Assembly: GCA_046349395.1 (NCBI GenBank)
Contig: JAXMCK010000003.1
Span: 620,001 to 684,000 of the forward strand
Source of the DNA: JAXMCK01 sp046349395
GTDB taxonomy: Bacteria > Pseudomonadota > Alphaproteobacteria > Geminicoccales > Geminicoccaceae
DNA: 64,000 nucleotides
Direction: 5' to 3'
The translations under genes were made by a program, and so were the position numbers. Under the pieces are notes generated by a model. The model did no database searches, was not told where the DNA came from, and worked only from the letters and a program-made list of their open reading frames with translations. Of the stretch, positions 24,383 through 31,126 are shown one piece after another. How positions within the stretch are numbered: position 1 is the stretch's first letter; every line of letters starts with the position of its first letter.

Positions 24383-26437
24383 TCATGCGTGCCGCTCGCG
24401 CAGCGCCAAGACGGCGCCGAGGACGACGAGGCCGTAGATGATGTCGCGGACCGCGAAGGGCAGCGTCGTGCCGGCGAGCAGCGTGGAGAGGGCCGTCAGC
24501 AGCAGGACGCCGCCGACCATGCCGAGATAATGGCCGCGTCCGCCGGTGATCAGCGTGCCGCCCACGACGACGACGGCAATGGACGGCAGCAGATACTCGT
24601 CGCCCATGCCGAGGCTCGCCTGGCCGCTGAACCCGGACAGCATGATGCCGACCAGGGCGGCGCAGAACCCGGAAAGCGCGTAGACGCCGATTAGCGTGCC
24701 GCCGACGCCGACCCCGCTCAGACGGGCGACGAGCGGACTGTTGCCGACGGCATAGATCCGCCGGCCGAAGGTCGTCCGTTCCAGGAGCAGGAGGGCCGCG
24801 ATGACGAAGGCGATCACGAACCAGACCACGGGCGTCACGCCGAGGAGCCGGCCGGTCATGAACCAGCGCATCCCGGGCGAGGCGAACCCGTCGGGCGTGC
24901 CGTTGCTGTAGACCAGTGCTGCCCCCTGCAGGATGCCGTTCATCGCCAGCGTCATGACGATGGGCGGCAGCCCTAGCAGCACGATGCCTGTCCCGTTGAG
25001 CGCGCCGAGTGCGGTGCCGAGCAGCAGCCCGAAGGGGATCGCCCACATCGCCACGCCGTCCGAGCCGCGCACGACGCCGGCCACGAGGATGCCGCAGAGG
25101 CCGATCATCCAAGGAAGGGACAGGTCCAGACCGCCCGTCAGGATGGCGGCACCCTGGCCCAGCGCCAGGACGACGAGGAAGGAAGCCAACACGATCAGCG
25201 AGTTGAAGTAGCCGCCATTGGTCAGCGTGTTGCCGTAGACGAGGTGCGTCGCGACGATGACCAGCACGAAGCCGACATAGGCCGGCAGCACATAGTGGAG
25301 TAGCTCGCGGTTGCGCACGAACCAGGATGCCGGCGCGACCGCCACCTCGCGGCGCTTGGCGAGAAACGGCAGCGCCGGTCCCGGATGCTCCGCAGCCGAG
25401 GTGCCGTCGCGGCGCGAGCGCAGCTTCAGCCAGGCGAGCCGCAGATAGTCGGCGATGGCCGAGCGCCGGTTCAGCGAGGCGGCCAGCACGGCGAGGATCA
25501 GGATCGTGCCTTCGGCGACCGAGCTGTAGTAGGCCGAGACATTGAGCACGAGGAGGATGTTGACGACGAGGACCAGGATGTAGGCGCCGACCACGGTGCC
25601 GATGCAGCCGCCTCGTCCGCCGCCGAGCAGCGTGCCGCCCAGCACCACGGCGGTGAACACCTGCAGCAGCATGGGCCGGCCGATCAGCGGATCAGCGGAG
25701 CCCGTCTGGGCCGAGATGAAGGCACCGGCGGCCCCGTAGAACATCCCGGCCACGACATAGGCCGCGAACTGGTAGAGCCGCACCGGGACACCGGTGGCGC
25801 GCGCGGCCTCGGCGTCGGAGCCGAGGGCGTAGAGGCCGATGCCGAAACGGGTGTTCTTGAGCAGCAGCCAGACGACGATGGCGATGGCGACGACGACGAC
25901 GGGTGCCGGCAGCAGGTTGGCGATCGCGTCGCCGGCGATCACGGCCGAGAACTCGGGCGGGATCATGCCGCCGGGCTTGTCCATGATCAGCAGCGTGACA
26001 CCCTGGACGATGAACATCGTGGAGAGTGTCACGACGATCGGCTGCAGCCGGACGACCGCGACGAAGAAGCCGTTCACCGCACCGACGAGCGCTCCGATGC
26101 CGATGGCGACGAGTCCGAACACGATCTGGCTCGACGGGTCGGTGCCCATCCAGCTGCCGAGCACGACGTTGACGAGCGACACGACCGCACCCGCCGACAG
26201 GTCGAAACCGCCGGTCAGCACGACGATGGTCTGGCCCATGCCGGCCAGCGCCAGTGTAGCGCCGCCGGACGACATGAAGCTCAGCTCGAAATAGCTGAAC
26301 GAGCCGGGCGTGATCGCGTCGGCGATGAAGAAAAGCAGGGCGAAGACGACGAGCGCTACGAGCAGGCCGCGATGCCGGCCCAGTCGAGGCATGCGCCGCG
26401 TGCGGCGCTCCGGCAGCGGCAGGGCCGCGACGCTCAT
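24383..26437 (-). CDS. Fused double permease of a sugar ABC importer, operon 2
   Basis: One 684-residue polypeptide holds two complete RbsC-type permease units. Unit 1 spans about residues 20-330 (GGFDLSAGAVVSLVN; ATPase-contact loop LGGTLLGGGRGGCIG). A charged linker follows (LKLRSRRDGTSAAEHPGP to FLAKRREVA), then unit 2 (about 365-680; GGLDLSLPWMIG; VVVGGTLITGGRGHY). Normally the two are separate genes, as in operon 1. Both contact loops are intact, so the fusion could form the whole channel. The start overlaps the ATPase stop as ATGA. No frameshift or internal start is needed; the frame is continuous. Confidence 0.9.
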   Translation of the reverse strand: MSVAALPLPERRTRRMPRLGRHRGLLVALVVFALLFFIADAITPGSFSYFELSFMSSGGATLALAGMGQTIVVLTGGFDLSAGAVVSLVNVVLGSWMGTDPSSQIVFGLVAIGIGALVGAVNGFFVAVVRLQPIVVTLSTMFIVQGVTLLIMDKPGGMIPPEFSAVIAGDAIANLLPAPVVVVAIAIVVWLLLKNTRFGIGLYALGSDAEAARATGVPVRLYQFAAYVVAGMFYGAAGAFISAQTGSADPLIGRPMLLQVFTAVVLGGTLLGGGRGGCIGTVVGAYILVLVVNILLVLNVSAYYSSVAEGTILILAVLAASLNRRSAIADYLRLAWLKLRSRRDGTSAAEHPGPALPFLAKRREVAVAPASWFVRNRELLHYVLPAYVGFVLVIVATHLVYGNTLTNGGYFNSLIVLASFLVVLALGQGAAILTGGLDLSLPWMIGLCGILVAGVVRGSDGVAMWAIPFGLLLGTALGALNGTGIVLLGLPPIVMTLAMNGILQGAALVYSNGTPDGFASPGMRWFMTGRLLGVTPVVWFVIAFVIAALLLLERTTFGRRIYAVGNSPLVARLSGVGVGGTLIGVYALSGFCAALVGIMLSGFSGQASLGMGDEYLLPSIAVVVVGGTLITGGRGHYLGMVGGVLLLTALSTLLAGTTLPFAVRDIIYGLVVLGAVLALRERHA

Positions 26438-27981
26438 GCGGCTACACTTTCCGTCGGAACCTGCTCGCCGAGTGCTGCGCGCATGATGGCCTGCTCGTCG
26501 ATCGCGTCCCCCTCCAGCGTCAGGACGATCCGGCCGCCATAGAGGACCATCACCCGGTCGCAGAGATTCACGAGCTCGGCGATCTCCGTGGAGTGGAAGA
26601 GGATCGATCCGCCGGCATCGGCAAAGTGGCGCATCAGCACGTAGAGCTGGTGTTTGGTGCCGACGTCGACGCCGCGCGTGGGGTCGAACATCAACAGGAT
26701 GCGGCTGCCCGCGAGCAGCCACTTGCCGATCGCGATCTTCTGCTGGTTGCCGCCGCTGAAAGCGCCGGCGCGCGTGTAGAGGGCGCGCGCCTGGACGTCG
26801 ACCTCGTCGAGCACGCCGGCCACGGCCCGGGTCTCGGCCGAGCCGTCGATCAGTCCCCAGCGGGCGAAGCGCTCGATCACCGGCAGCGAGATGTTGCTCT
26901 TGCCGTCGAGCCGGAGGAACAGGCCCTCGGTCTTGCGGTCCTCCGGCACGAGGCTGATGCCGATCTGCTCGCGCACCGCGTCCCGCGGCGAGGCCAGGGT
27001 CACCTTCTGCCCGTCGATGCGGATCTCGCCCTGACGTAGCGGTGTCATGCCGAAACAGGCGAGGAACAGCTCCTGCTGACCCATGCCCTGCAGCCCGGCG
27101 ACACCCAGGATCTCGCCGGGCCGCAGCGCGAAGGCGCCCTCGGCGAGCTTGCCTTCGGTCCTCAGGCCGCGTGCCTCCATGACCGGCACCGATCCTTCAG
27201 GCCAGGACCGGGTCGGCGGCCGCGGCGGAAAGGTGGCGGCCAGCGACCGCCCGATGATCATCCTGATGACCTCGTCATCGGCGATCGCACCAACCTCGGC
27301 GGTCCCGATGTCCTTCCCGTTGCGCAGCACCGTCAGCCGATCGCAGTACTGCCTGACTTCGGGCAGCCGATGCGAGATGAAGACGACGGTGACGCCGTCG
27401 CGGCGCTCGGTGGCGATGATGTCGCCCAGCCAATCGATGTCGCGGCCCGACAGCGTCGAGGTCGGCTCGTCCAGCAGCAGCAGCCGCGGCCGACGGAAGA
27501 TCGCACGTGCGATCTCGATCTTCTGCCGAACCGGCAGGTCCAGATCGCGGATCTCGGCATGCGGATCGATGCTCGACAGGCCGAGGCGGGCCAGATGCGC
27601 CTCCACCTCGCGCTCGCCCTGCCGGCGGCGCAGCTGGCCCATGACGGTCGGTGCCTTGGGCAGAAGCATGTTCTCGACGACGGTCAGGTCCCTGACGAGC
27701 GTCATCTCCTGGAACGCCGTCTGCACACCCTGCCGCTGCGCTTCGGCCGGGCCGCGGAACTGAACGCCGCGACCGTTGAGGCGGATCGTCCCGCCGTCGG
27801 GCTGGACCAGGCCCGACAGCAGCTTGACCATCGTCGACTTGCCGGCGCCGTTCTCGCCGAGAAGAGCGTGGACCTCGCCGGTACCCACGGCGAACGAGGC
27901 ACCGTCTAGCGCCACCGTGGCACCGTAGGCCTTGGTGATCTTCTCGACGCTCAAGGCCAGCGCGGCGTCGCTCATCGCCAT
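26434..27981 (-). CDS. Double-ATPase subunit of sugar ABC importer, operon 2
   Basis: This RbsA-type protein of 515 residues has two ATPase domains: Walker A GENGAGKST, Walker B LLLLDEPTSTL and switch SHRLPEV in domain 1; the family's degenerate GLQGMGQQEL, signature FSGGNQQKI and MFDPTRGVD in domain 2. In domain 1 the signature reads LPVRQKIEIARAI, the usual RbsA form. Two candidate ATGs lie at 27981 and 27975, with weak ribosome sites; the first is given. It is separated from the binding-protein gene by a perfect 10-bp hairpin and overlaps the fused permease by ATGA. Confidence 0.9.
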   Translation of the reverse strand: MAMSDAALALSVEKITKAYGATVALDGASFAVGTGEVHALLGENGAGKSTMVKLLSGLVQPDGGTIRLNGRGVQFRGPAEAQRQGVQTAFQEMTLVRDLTVVENMLLPKAPTVMGQLRRRQGEREVEAHLARLGLSSIDPHAEIRDLDLPVRQKIEIARAIFRRPRLLLLDEPTSTLSGRDIDWLGDIIATERRDGVTVVFISHRLPEVRQYCDRLTVLRNGKDIGTAEVGAIADDEVIRMIIGRSLAATFPPRPPTRSWPEGSVPVMEARGLRTEGKLAEGAFALRPGEILGVAGLQGMGQQELFLACFGMTPLRQGEIRIDGQKVTLASPRDAVREQIGISLVPEDRKTEGLFLRLDGKSNISLPVIERFARWGLIDGSAETRAVAGVLDEVDVQARALYTRAGAFSGGNQQKIAIGKWLLAGSRILLMFDPTRGVDVGTKHQLYVLMRHFADAGGSILFHSTEIAELVNLCDRVMVLYGGRIVLTLEGDAIDEQAIMRAALGEQVPTESVAA

Positions 27982-27995
27982 CCGGTCCCGCTCAC

Positions 27996-28022
27996 GGGTG
28001 GGAGGGTCGGGACCTCCCACCC
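27996..28022 (-). terminator. Intercistronic hairpin between binding protein and ATPase, operon 2
   Basis: A perfect 10-bp stem (GGGTGGGAGG with CCTCCCACCC) closes a 7-nt loop, starting 9 bp after the binding-protein stop. There is no U run after it. By position it is equivalent to the hairpins at 16530-16557 and 53904-53941. Confidence 0.75.
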
Positions 28023-28031
28023 ACTCGCGTG

Positions 28032-29147
28032 TCAGTTCTCGGGCTGACCGACGAGCGCCGCCTGGAGCCCGATCTCCGGTGTCTCTTCGGAATAGATCGA
28101 GGCGAACCAGCCGGGGTTCGAGACGAGTGACGGCTGGAAGACGTTGCAGCCTGCCTTCATCTCCGCCCAGGTGCCCTCGGCGCAGAGCTTGATCTGGTCG
28201 TTCGTGTAGAGCGGGAGCGGCAGGCTCGCGAGCTTCGGCACGTCCTTGCCCTCGAGCTTGGCGACCGCGTTCTTCAGCGCCAGGGCACCGGAATAGGGGG
28301 GTGAGGCGTAGGAGATGCTGGGATATCCCATCGGCCGGTAGGTGCCGTTCGCACCCTCGATGCCTTCCGTGCCGACCGGCAGCATCTGGATCCGGTGTCC
28401 GTTCGAGCCCTCGCCCGCACAGGGCTTCTTGTCACTGTCCGCGATGCCCGCCTCGTCCTGCATCGAGGCAGCCGTGAAGCAGCCGGCCTGCATCCACAGG
28501 CCGTCGATCTCCGCCCAGGGCCGTGTGGCGACGATCTTCGAGAGCTCTGTACGAGCGACGGCTTGGCTCCACATGCCGTTCGCCTCGGCGACGATCTTGA
28601 TGTCCGGATACTTGGCGAAGACGTCCTTGGCCGCGGCCGTGCGTGCGGTGTCGACCGAGGTGCCGGGCACGCCCGTGATGACGACGATGTTACCCTTGCC
28701 GCCGAGCTTCTCGACGAGCCACTCGGCCGGCTTTCGGCCCGCCTCGTCCTGGTCGATCGTCGTGTTGTAGGCGCACGGCTCCGTGATGACCGAGTCGTAG
28801 GCGAAGATGAGCACGCCCTTGTCGCAGGCGGCCTTCACCACCTGGTTCAGCGCGGTCGGCGAGATCGGGTAGACGATGATCGCCTCGGCACCCTGCTGCA
28901 CCATGGCGTTGATCTGCTGGATCTGCCGCTGCGCGTTCGGGCCGGCGACCTGGATCTGCAGGTCGACCTTGTCGCGCATCGAGCTGTGCTCGGCCATGGC
29001 CTTGACCATGTTGGCGGCCTCGGCCTGCCAGTCGTTGCCGATGTAGCTCATCGACAGGAAGATCTTGTGCTTGTCGGCCGCGACGGCGTGTCCGGCGGCA
29101 AGCCCGACCATGGCAGCGCCAGCTGCCAGCAGACCCAGCTTCTTCAT
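28032..29147 (-). CDS. Periplasmic sugar-binding protein, operon 2
   Basis: This 371-residue solute-binding protein begins at an ATG with a GGAGG site 5 nt upstream and carries a classic signal peptide (MKKLGLLAAGAAMVGLAAG, cleavage after AVAA). The mature part is of the Peripla_BP_4 type: KIFLSMSYIGNDWQ, EAIIVYPISPTALNQVV, FAYDSVI, VITGVPGTSVDTAR. It contains paired cysteines (TEPCAYN, GCFTAASM, KPCAGEG, LCAEG, GCNVF) that are unusual for sugar-binding proteins and may form disulfides. It is the first gene of operon 2, and its promoter overlaps the palindrome at 29203-29215. Confidence 0.9.
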   Translation of the reverse strand: MKKLGLLAAGAAMVGLAAGHAVAADKHKIFLSMSYIGNDWQAEAANMVKAMAEHSSMRDKVDLQIQVAGPNAQRQIQQINAMVQQGAEAIIVYPISPTALNQVVKAACDKGVLIFAYDSVITEPCAYNTTIDQDEAGRKPAEWLVEKLGGKGNIVVITGVPGTSVDTARTAAAKDVFAKYPDIKIVAEANGMWSQAVARTELSKIVATRPWAEIDGLWMQAGCFTAASMQDEAGIADSDKKPCAGEGSNGHRIQMLPVGTEGIEGANGTYRPMGYPSISYASPPYSGALALKNAVAKLEGKDVPKLASLPLPLYTNDQIKLCAEGTWAEMKAGCNVFQPSLVSNPGWFASIYSEETPEIGLQAALVGQPEN

Positions 29148-29202
29148 GTCAGCCTCCTGATGCGGCCGCCTCTCTGGGAGGCCTGCGATCCACGTTGCGT
29201 TT

Positions 29203-29235
29203 TGATCATAGATCACACATCTCAGGTGTCGACAA
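29203..29235 (-). promoter_or_regulatory. Operon 2 promoter overlapped by a TGATC-N3-GATCA palindrome
   Basis: A 13-bp perfect palindrome (TGATC, ATA, GATCA; 29203-29215) lies in the 118-bp gap between divergent operon 2 and the GntR gene. Read on the minus strand it contains TATGAT (29210-29205), a good -10 element, with TTGTCG (29235-29230) 19 nt upstream as -35. A GntR/FCD dimer on the palindrome would block this promoter. An 8-bp palindrome TGTCGACA overlaps the -35 region (29227-29234). Confidence 0.55.
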
Positions 29236-29265
29236 TCAGGAACTCATGGGGTCGGAGGCGGGGTC

Positions 29266-29964
29266 ATGGCCGAGCGGAGGAGCGGCCCAACGGCGCTCGA
29301 CAGCCGACGCTCGCCCTATCGGCCCGTCGCCCGGAACAGCGTGAAGGAGCAGGTCTACCGGCAGCTCAAGGACGCCATTCTCGACGGCGAGATCGAGCCC
29401 GGCAGCACCGTCACCATCCAGGGGTTGGCCGACGCTTTCGGGGTCAGCGCCATGCCCGTGCGCGAGGCGCTGCATCGCCTCAGCGAGACCGGCGCACTCA
29501 GCATCGTCGCCGGCCGCTCGGTCGGGATCCCGCCGCTCAGCGGTGCGCGGCTGGCCGACCTGCGGCGGGTCCGAATCGAGGTCGAGGGTCTGGCCGCCGA
29601 ATGGGCCGCGGCCGTTGCGTCCCCGGCGCTCCTGAAGCGCCTCGACGCCCTGATCGCACAGATGGAGAGCTTCACGTCCGGAGTCGACATGAAGCCCTTC
29701 GTCCCCGCCAACCGGGAGTTCCACTTCGAGATCTACCGAGCGTCGGGCTCCGAGTGCCTGCTGGCCATGATCGAGCCTCTATGGCTACAGATCGGACCCT
29801 ACCTCGCCCTGCTGCGGGGCTCCGGCAACTGGCGCACGGCGAACCTACAGCACGGTCGCATTCGGGACGCGCTGGCGCGCCGCGATGGGCCGGCCGCCCG
29901 CGCTGCGCTCAGTGCCGACATCGATGAGGCGGCGGCCATTCTGCAGAAACTGATTTCGACCTGA
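29266..29964 (+). CDS. GntR-family regulator with FCD domain
   Basis: This is a 232-residue transcription factor. The N-terminal winged helix (about residues 25-95) has VYRQLKDAILDGEIEPG, LADAFGVSAMPVREALHRL and the wing SIVAGRSVGIPPL. The all-helical FCD ligand domain (about 100-225) has the likely metal/ligand pattern Asp (RLADLRRVRIEVE), His (REFHFEIYRAS) and a C-terminal His (NLQHGRIRDAL). FCD regulators usually repress sugar-acid or organic-acid catabolism and are released by a pathway intermediate. It is divergent from operon 2, with a palindrome over the operon promoter, so local repression is the natural reading. Confidence 0.9.
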   Translation: MAERRSGPTALDSRRSPYRPVARNSVKEQVYRQLKDAILDGEIEPGSTVTIQGLADAFGVSAMPVREALHRLSETGALSIVAGRSVGIPPLSGARLADLRRVRIEVEGLAAEWAAAVASPALLKRLDALIAQMESFTSGVDMKPFVPANREFHFEIYRASGSECLLAMIEPLWLQIGPYLALLRGSGNWRTANLQHGRIRDALARRDGPAARAALSADIDEAAAILQKLIST

Positions 29965-30113
29965 TGCTCGTGATGAGCTGCCGAAAAGGAGTCCCCCGGC
30001 GCCACGCGTGATCGAAAGGCTATTCCCCGTTACGAGCCTTGGATAACGGCCTATCAACGCCGATCTAATATATAGGCAGGTGGTCTAGGTCGCTGCCACC
30101 CGGGACACCCAAC

Positions 30114-30410
30114 GTGAACGGCACGCGGAAATCGGATCCGGCACCCGGCGATGCGCTCGGGCAGCTGGAGAACTGCATCGATCAGGCCATGATGGCGATC
30201 GATCAGGCGATCATGGCCGTGACCGGAGCCCACCGCCACGCCTTGGCGCTGGCCGAGGCCGGCGAGCGCGAAGCTGCCTGTGCCCTCCTGCAGAAGCTGC
30301 GCTCCGCCATGGAGACATGGATTCTGCTGATGGAGCTGCTTGAAGAGCGACTCGAGCTCGACCGGGCTCTGAAGCCCGGCAATCATCGCAAGCAGGCCGC
30401 GCACCCTTAG
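30114..30410 (+). CDS. Small helical protein, unknown
   Basis: This is a predicted 98-residue acidic helical protein with a GTG start. It has an internal near-repeat (CIDQAMMAIDQAIMAV) and heptad-like Leu/Ala spacing, ending in a basic tail (KPGNHRKQAAHP). Codon choice resembles the surrounding genes. The stop overlaps the convergent response-regulator stop as TTAG. An AT-rich TAATATAT (30066-30073) upstream could be a -10 element. I recognise no family. The minus-strand frame over the same bases is the alternative but looks less protein-like. Confidence 0.5.
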   Translation: MNGTRKSDPAPGDALGQLENCIDQAMMAIDQAIMAVTGAHRHALALAEAGEREAACALLQKLRSAMETWILLMELLEERLELDRALKPGNHRKQAAHP

Positions 30411-31126
30411 CGTTCGGGCTCGAACGCGTAGCCCGTGCCGGCGCGCGTGACGATGACGGTGGGTCGGGCCGGATCCGGCTCCACCTTGCGTCGCAGCCGG
30501 AAGATGTGCGCGTCGACGCCACGACCTCCGGGATTGCCCCCGGCGACTTCTGCCAGGCGAGCACGCTCGACGGTCACCGACGGATGGCGAAGTAGGGCCT
30601 CCAGCACGTCGCTCTCTCCTTTGGTGAGCGGCACGACGCTCCCGTCGACCGCATCGGTCAGGACGTGCCGATCCGAATCGTACCAGCAGCGGCCGACCCG
30701 GATGGGCTCGCAGACAGCTGACCTCATCGTTTCCTCGGTCGGCCGACTGCGTCGCAGAACGGCGCGCAACCTGGCCAGTACCTCGCGCGGCTCGAACGGC
30801 TTCACGACGTAGTCGTCAGCTCCGCCGCGAACCCCCGCCACCCTGTCCGTCAGCTCGTGACGGCTGGTCAACATGACGACCGGCTGTTCGTACCCGCCGC
30901 TGCGGAGTGCCGCGAGCAGAGCGAAACCGTTGTCGCCCGGCATGTTGACGTCGAGCAGGATGGCGCTCACCGGCCCGCTTCGCAGAGCCGACCACATCGC
31001 GGCACCGTCTGCCGCCGCCCGCACGACGAACCCCCGACCGGACAGATACTGCTCGAGGAGCTGGCAGATCGCCGGTTCGTCGTCGACGACGAGGACGCAG
31101 GGCGGCGATGTCGGCTCCGCTGTCAC
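30407..31126 (-). CDS. OmpR-family response regulator
   Basis: This 239-residue regulator has a receiver (VLVVDDEPAI, phospho-Asp in ILLDVNMPGDNG, Thr in MLTSRH, Lys in YVVKPFEP) and an OmpR-type winged helix (PLTKGESDVLEALLRH, VDAHIFRLRRKVE, RAGTGYAFEP). The GTG start overlaps the hybrid-kinase stop as GTGA (31126-31123), so the kinase and this regulator are translated together and very probably form a pair. The target genes are unknown. Confidence 0.92.
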   Translation of the reverse strand: MTAEPTSPPCVLVVDDEPAICQLLEQYLSGRGFVVRAAADGAAMWSALRSGPVSAILLDVNMPGDNGFALLAALRSGGYEQPVVMLTSRHELTDRVAGVRGGADDYVVKPFEPREVLARLRAVLRRSRPTEETMRSAVCEPIRVGRCWYDSDRHVLTDAVDGSVVPLTKGESDVLEALLRHPSVTVERARLAEVAGGNPGGRGVDAHIFRLRRKVEPDPARPTVIVTRAGTGYAFEPER

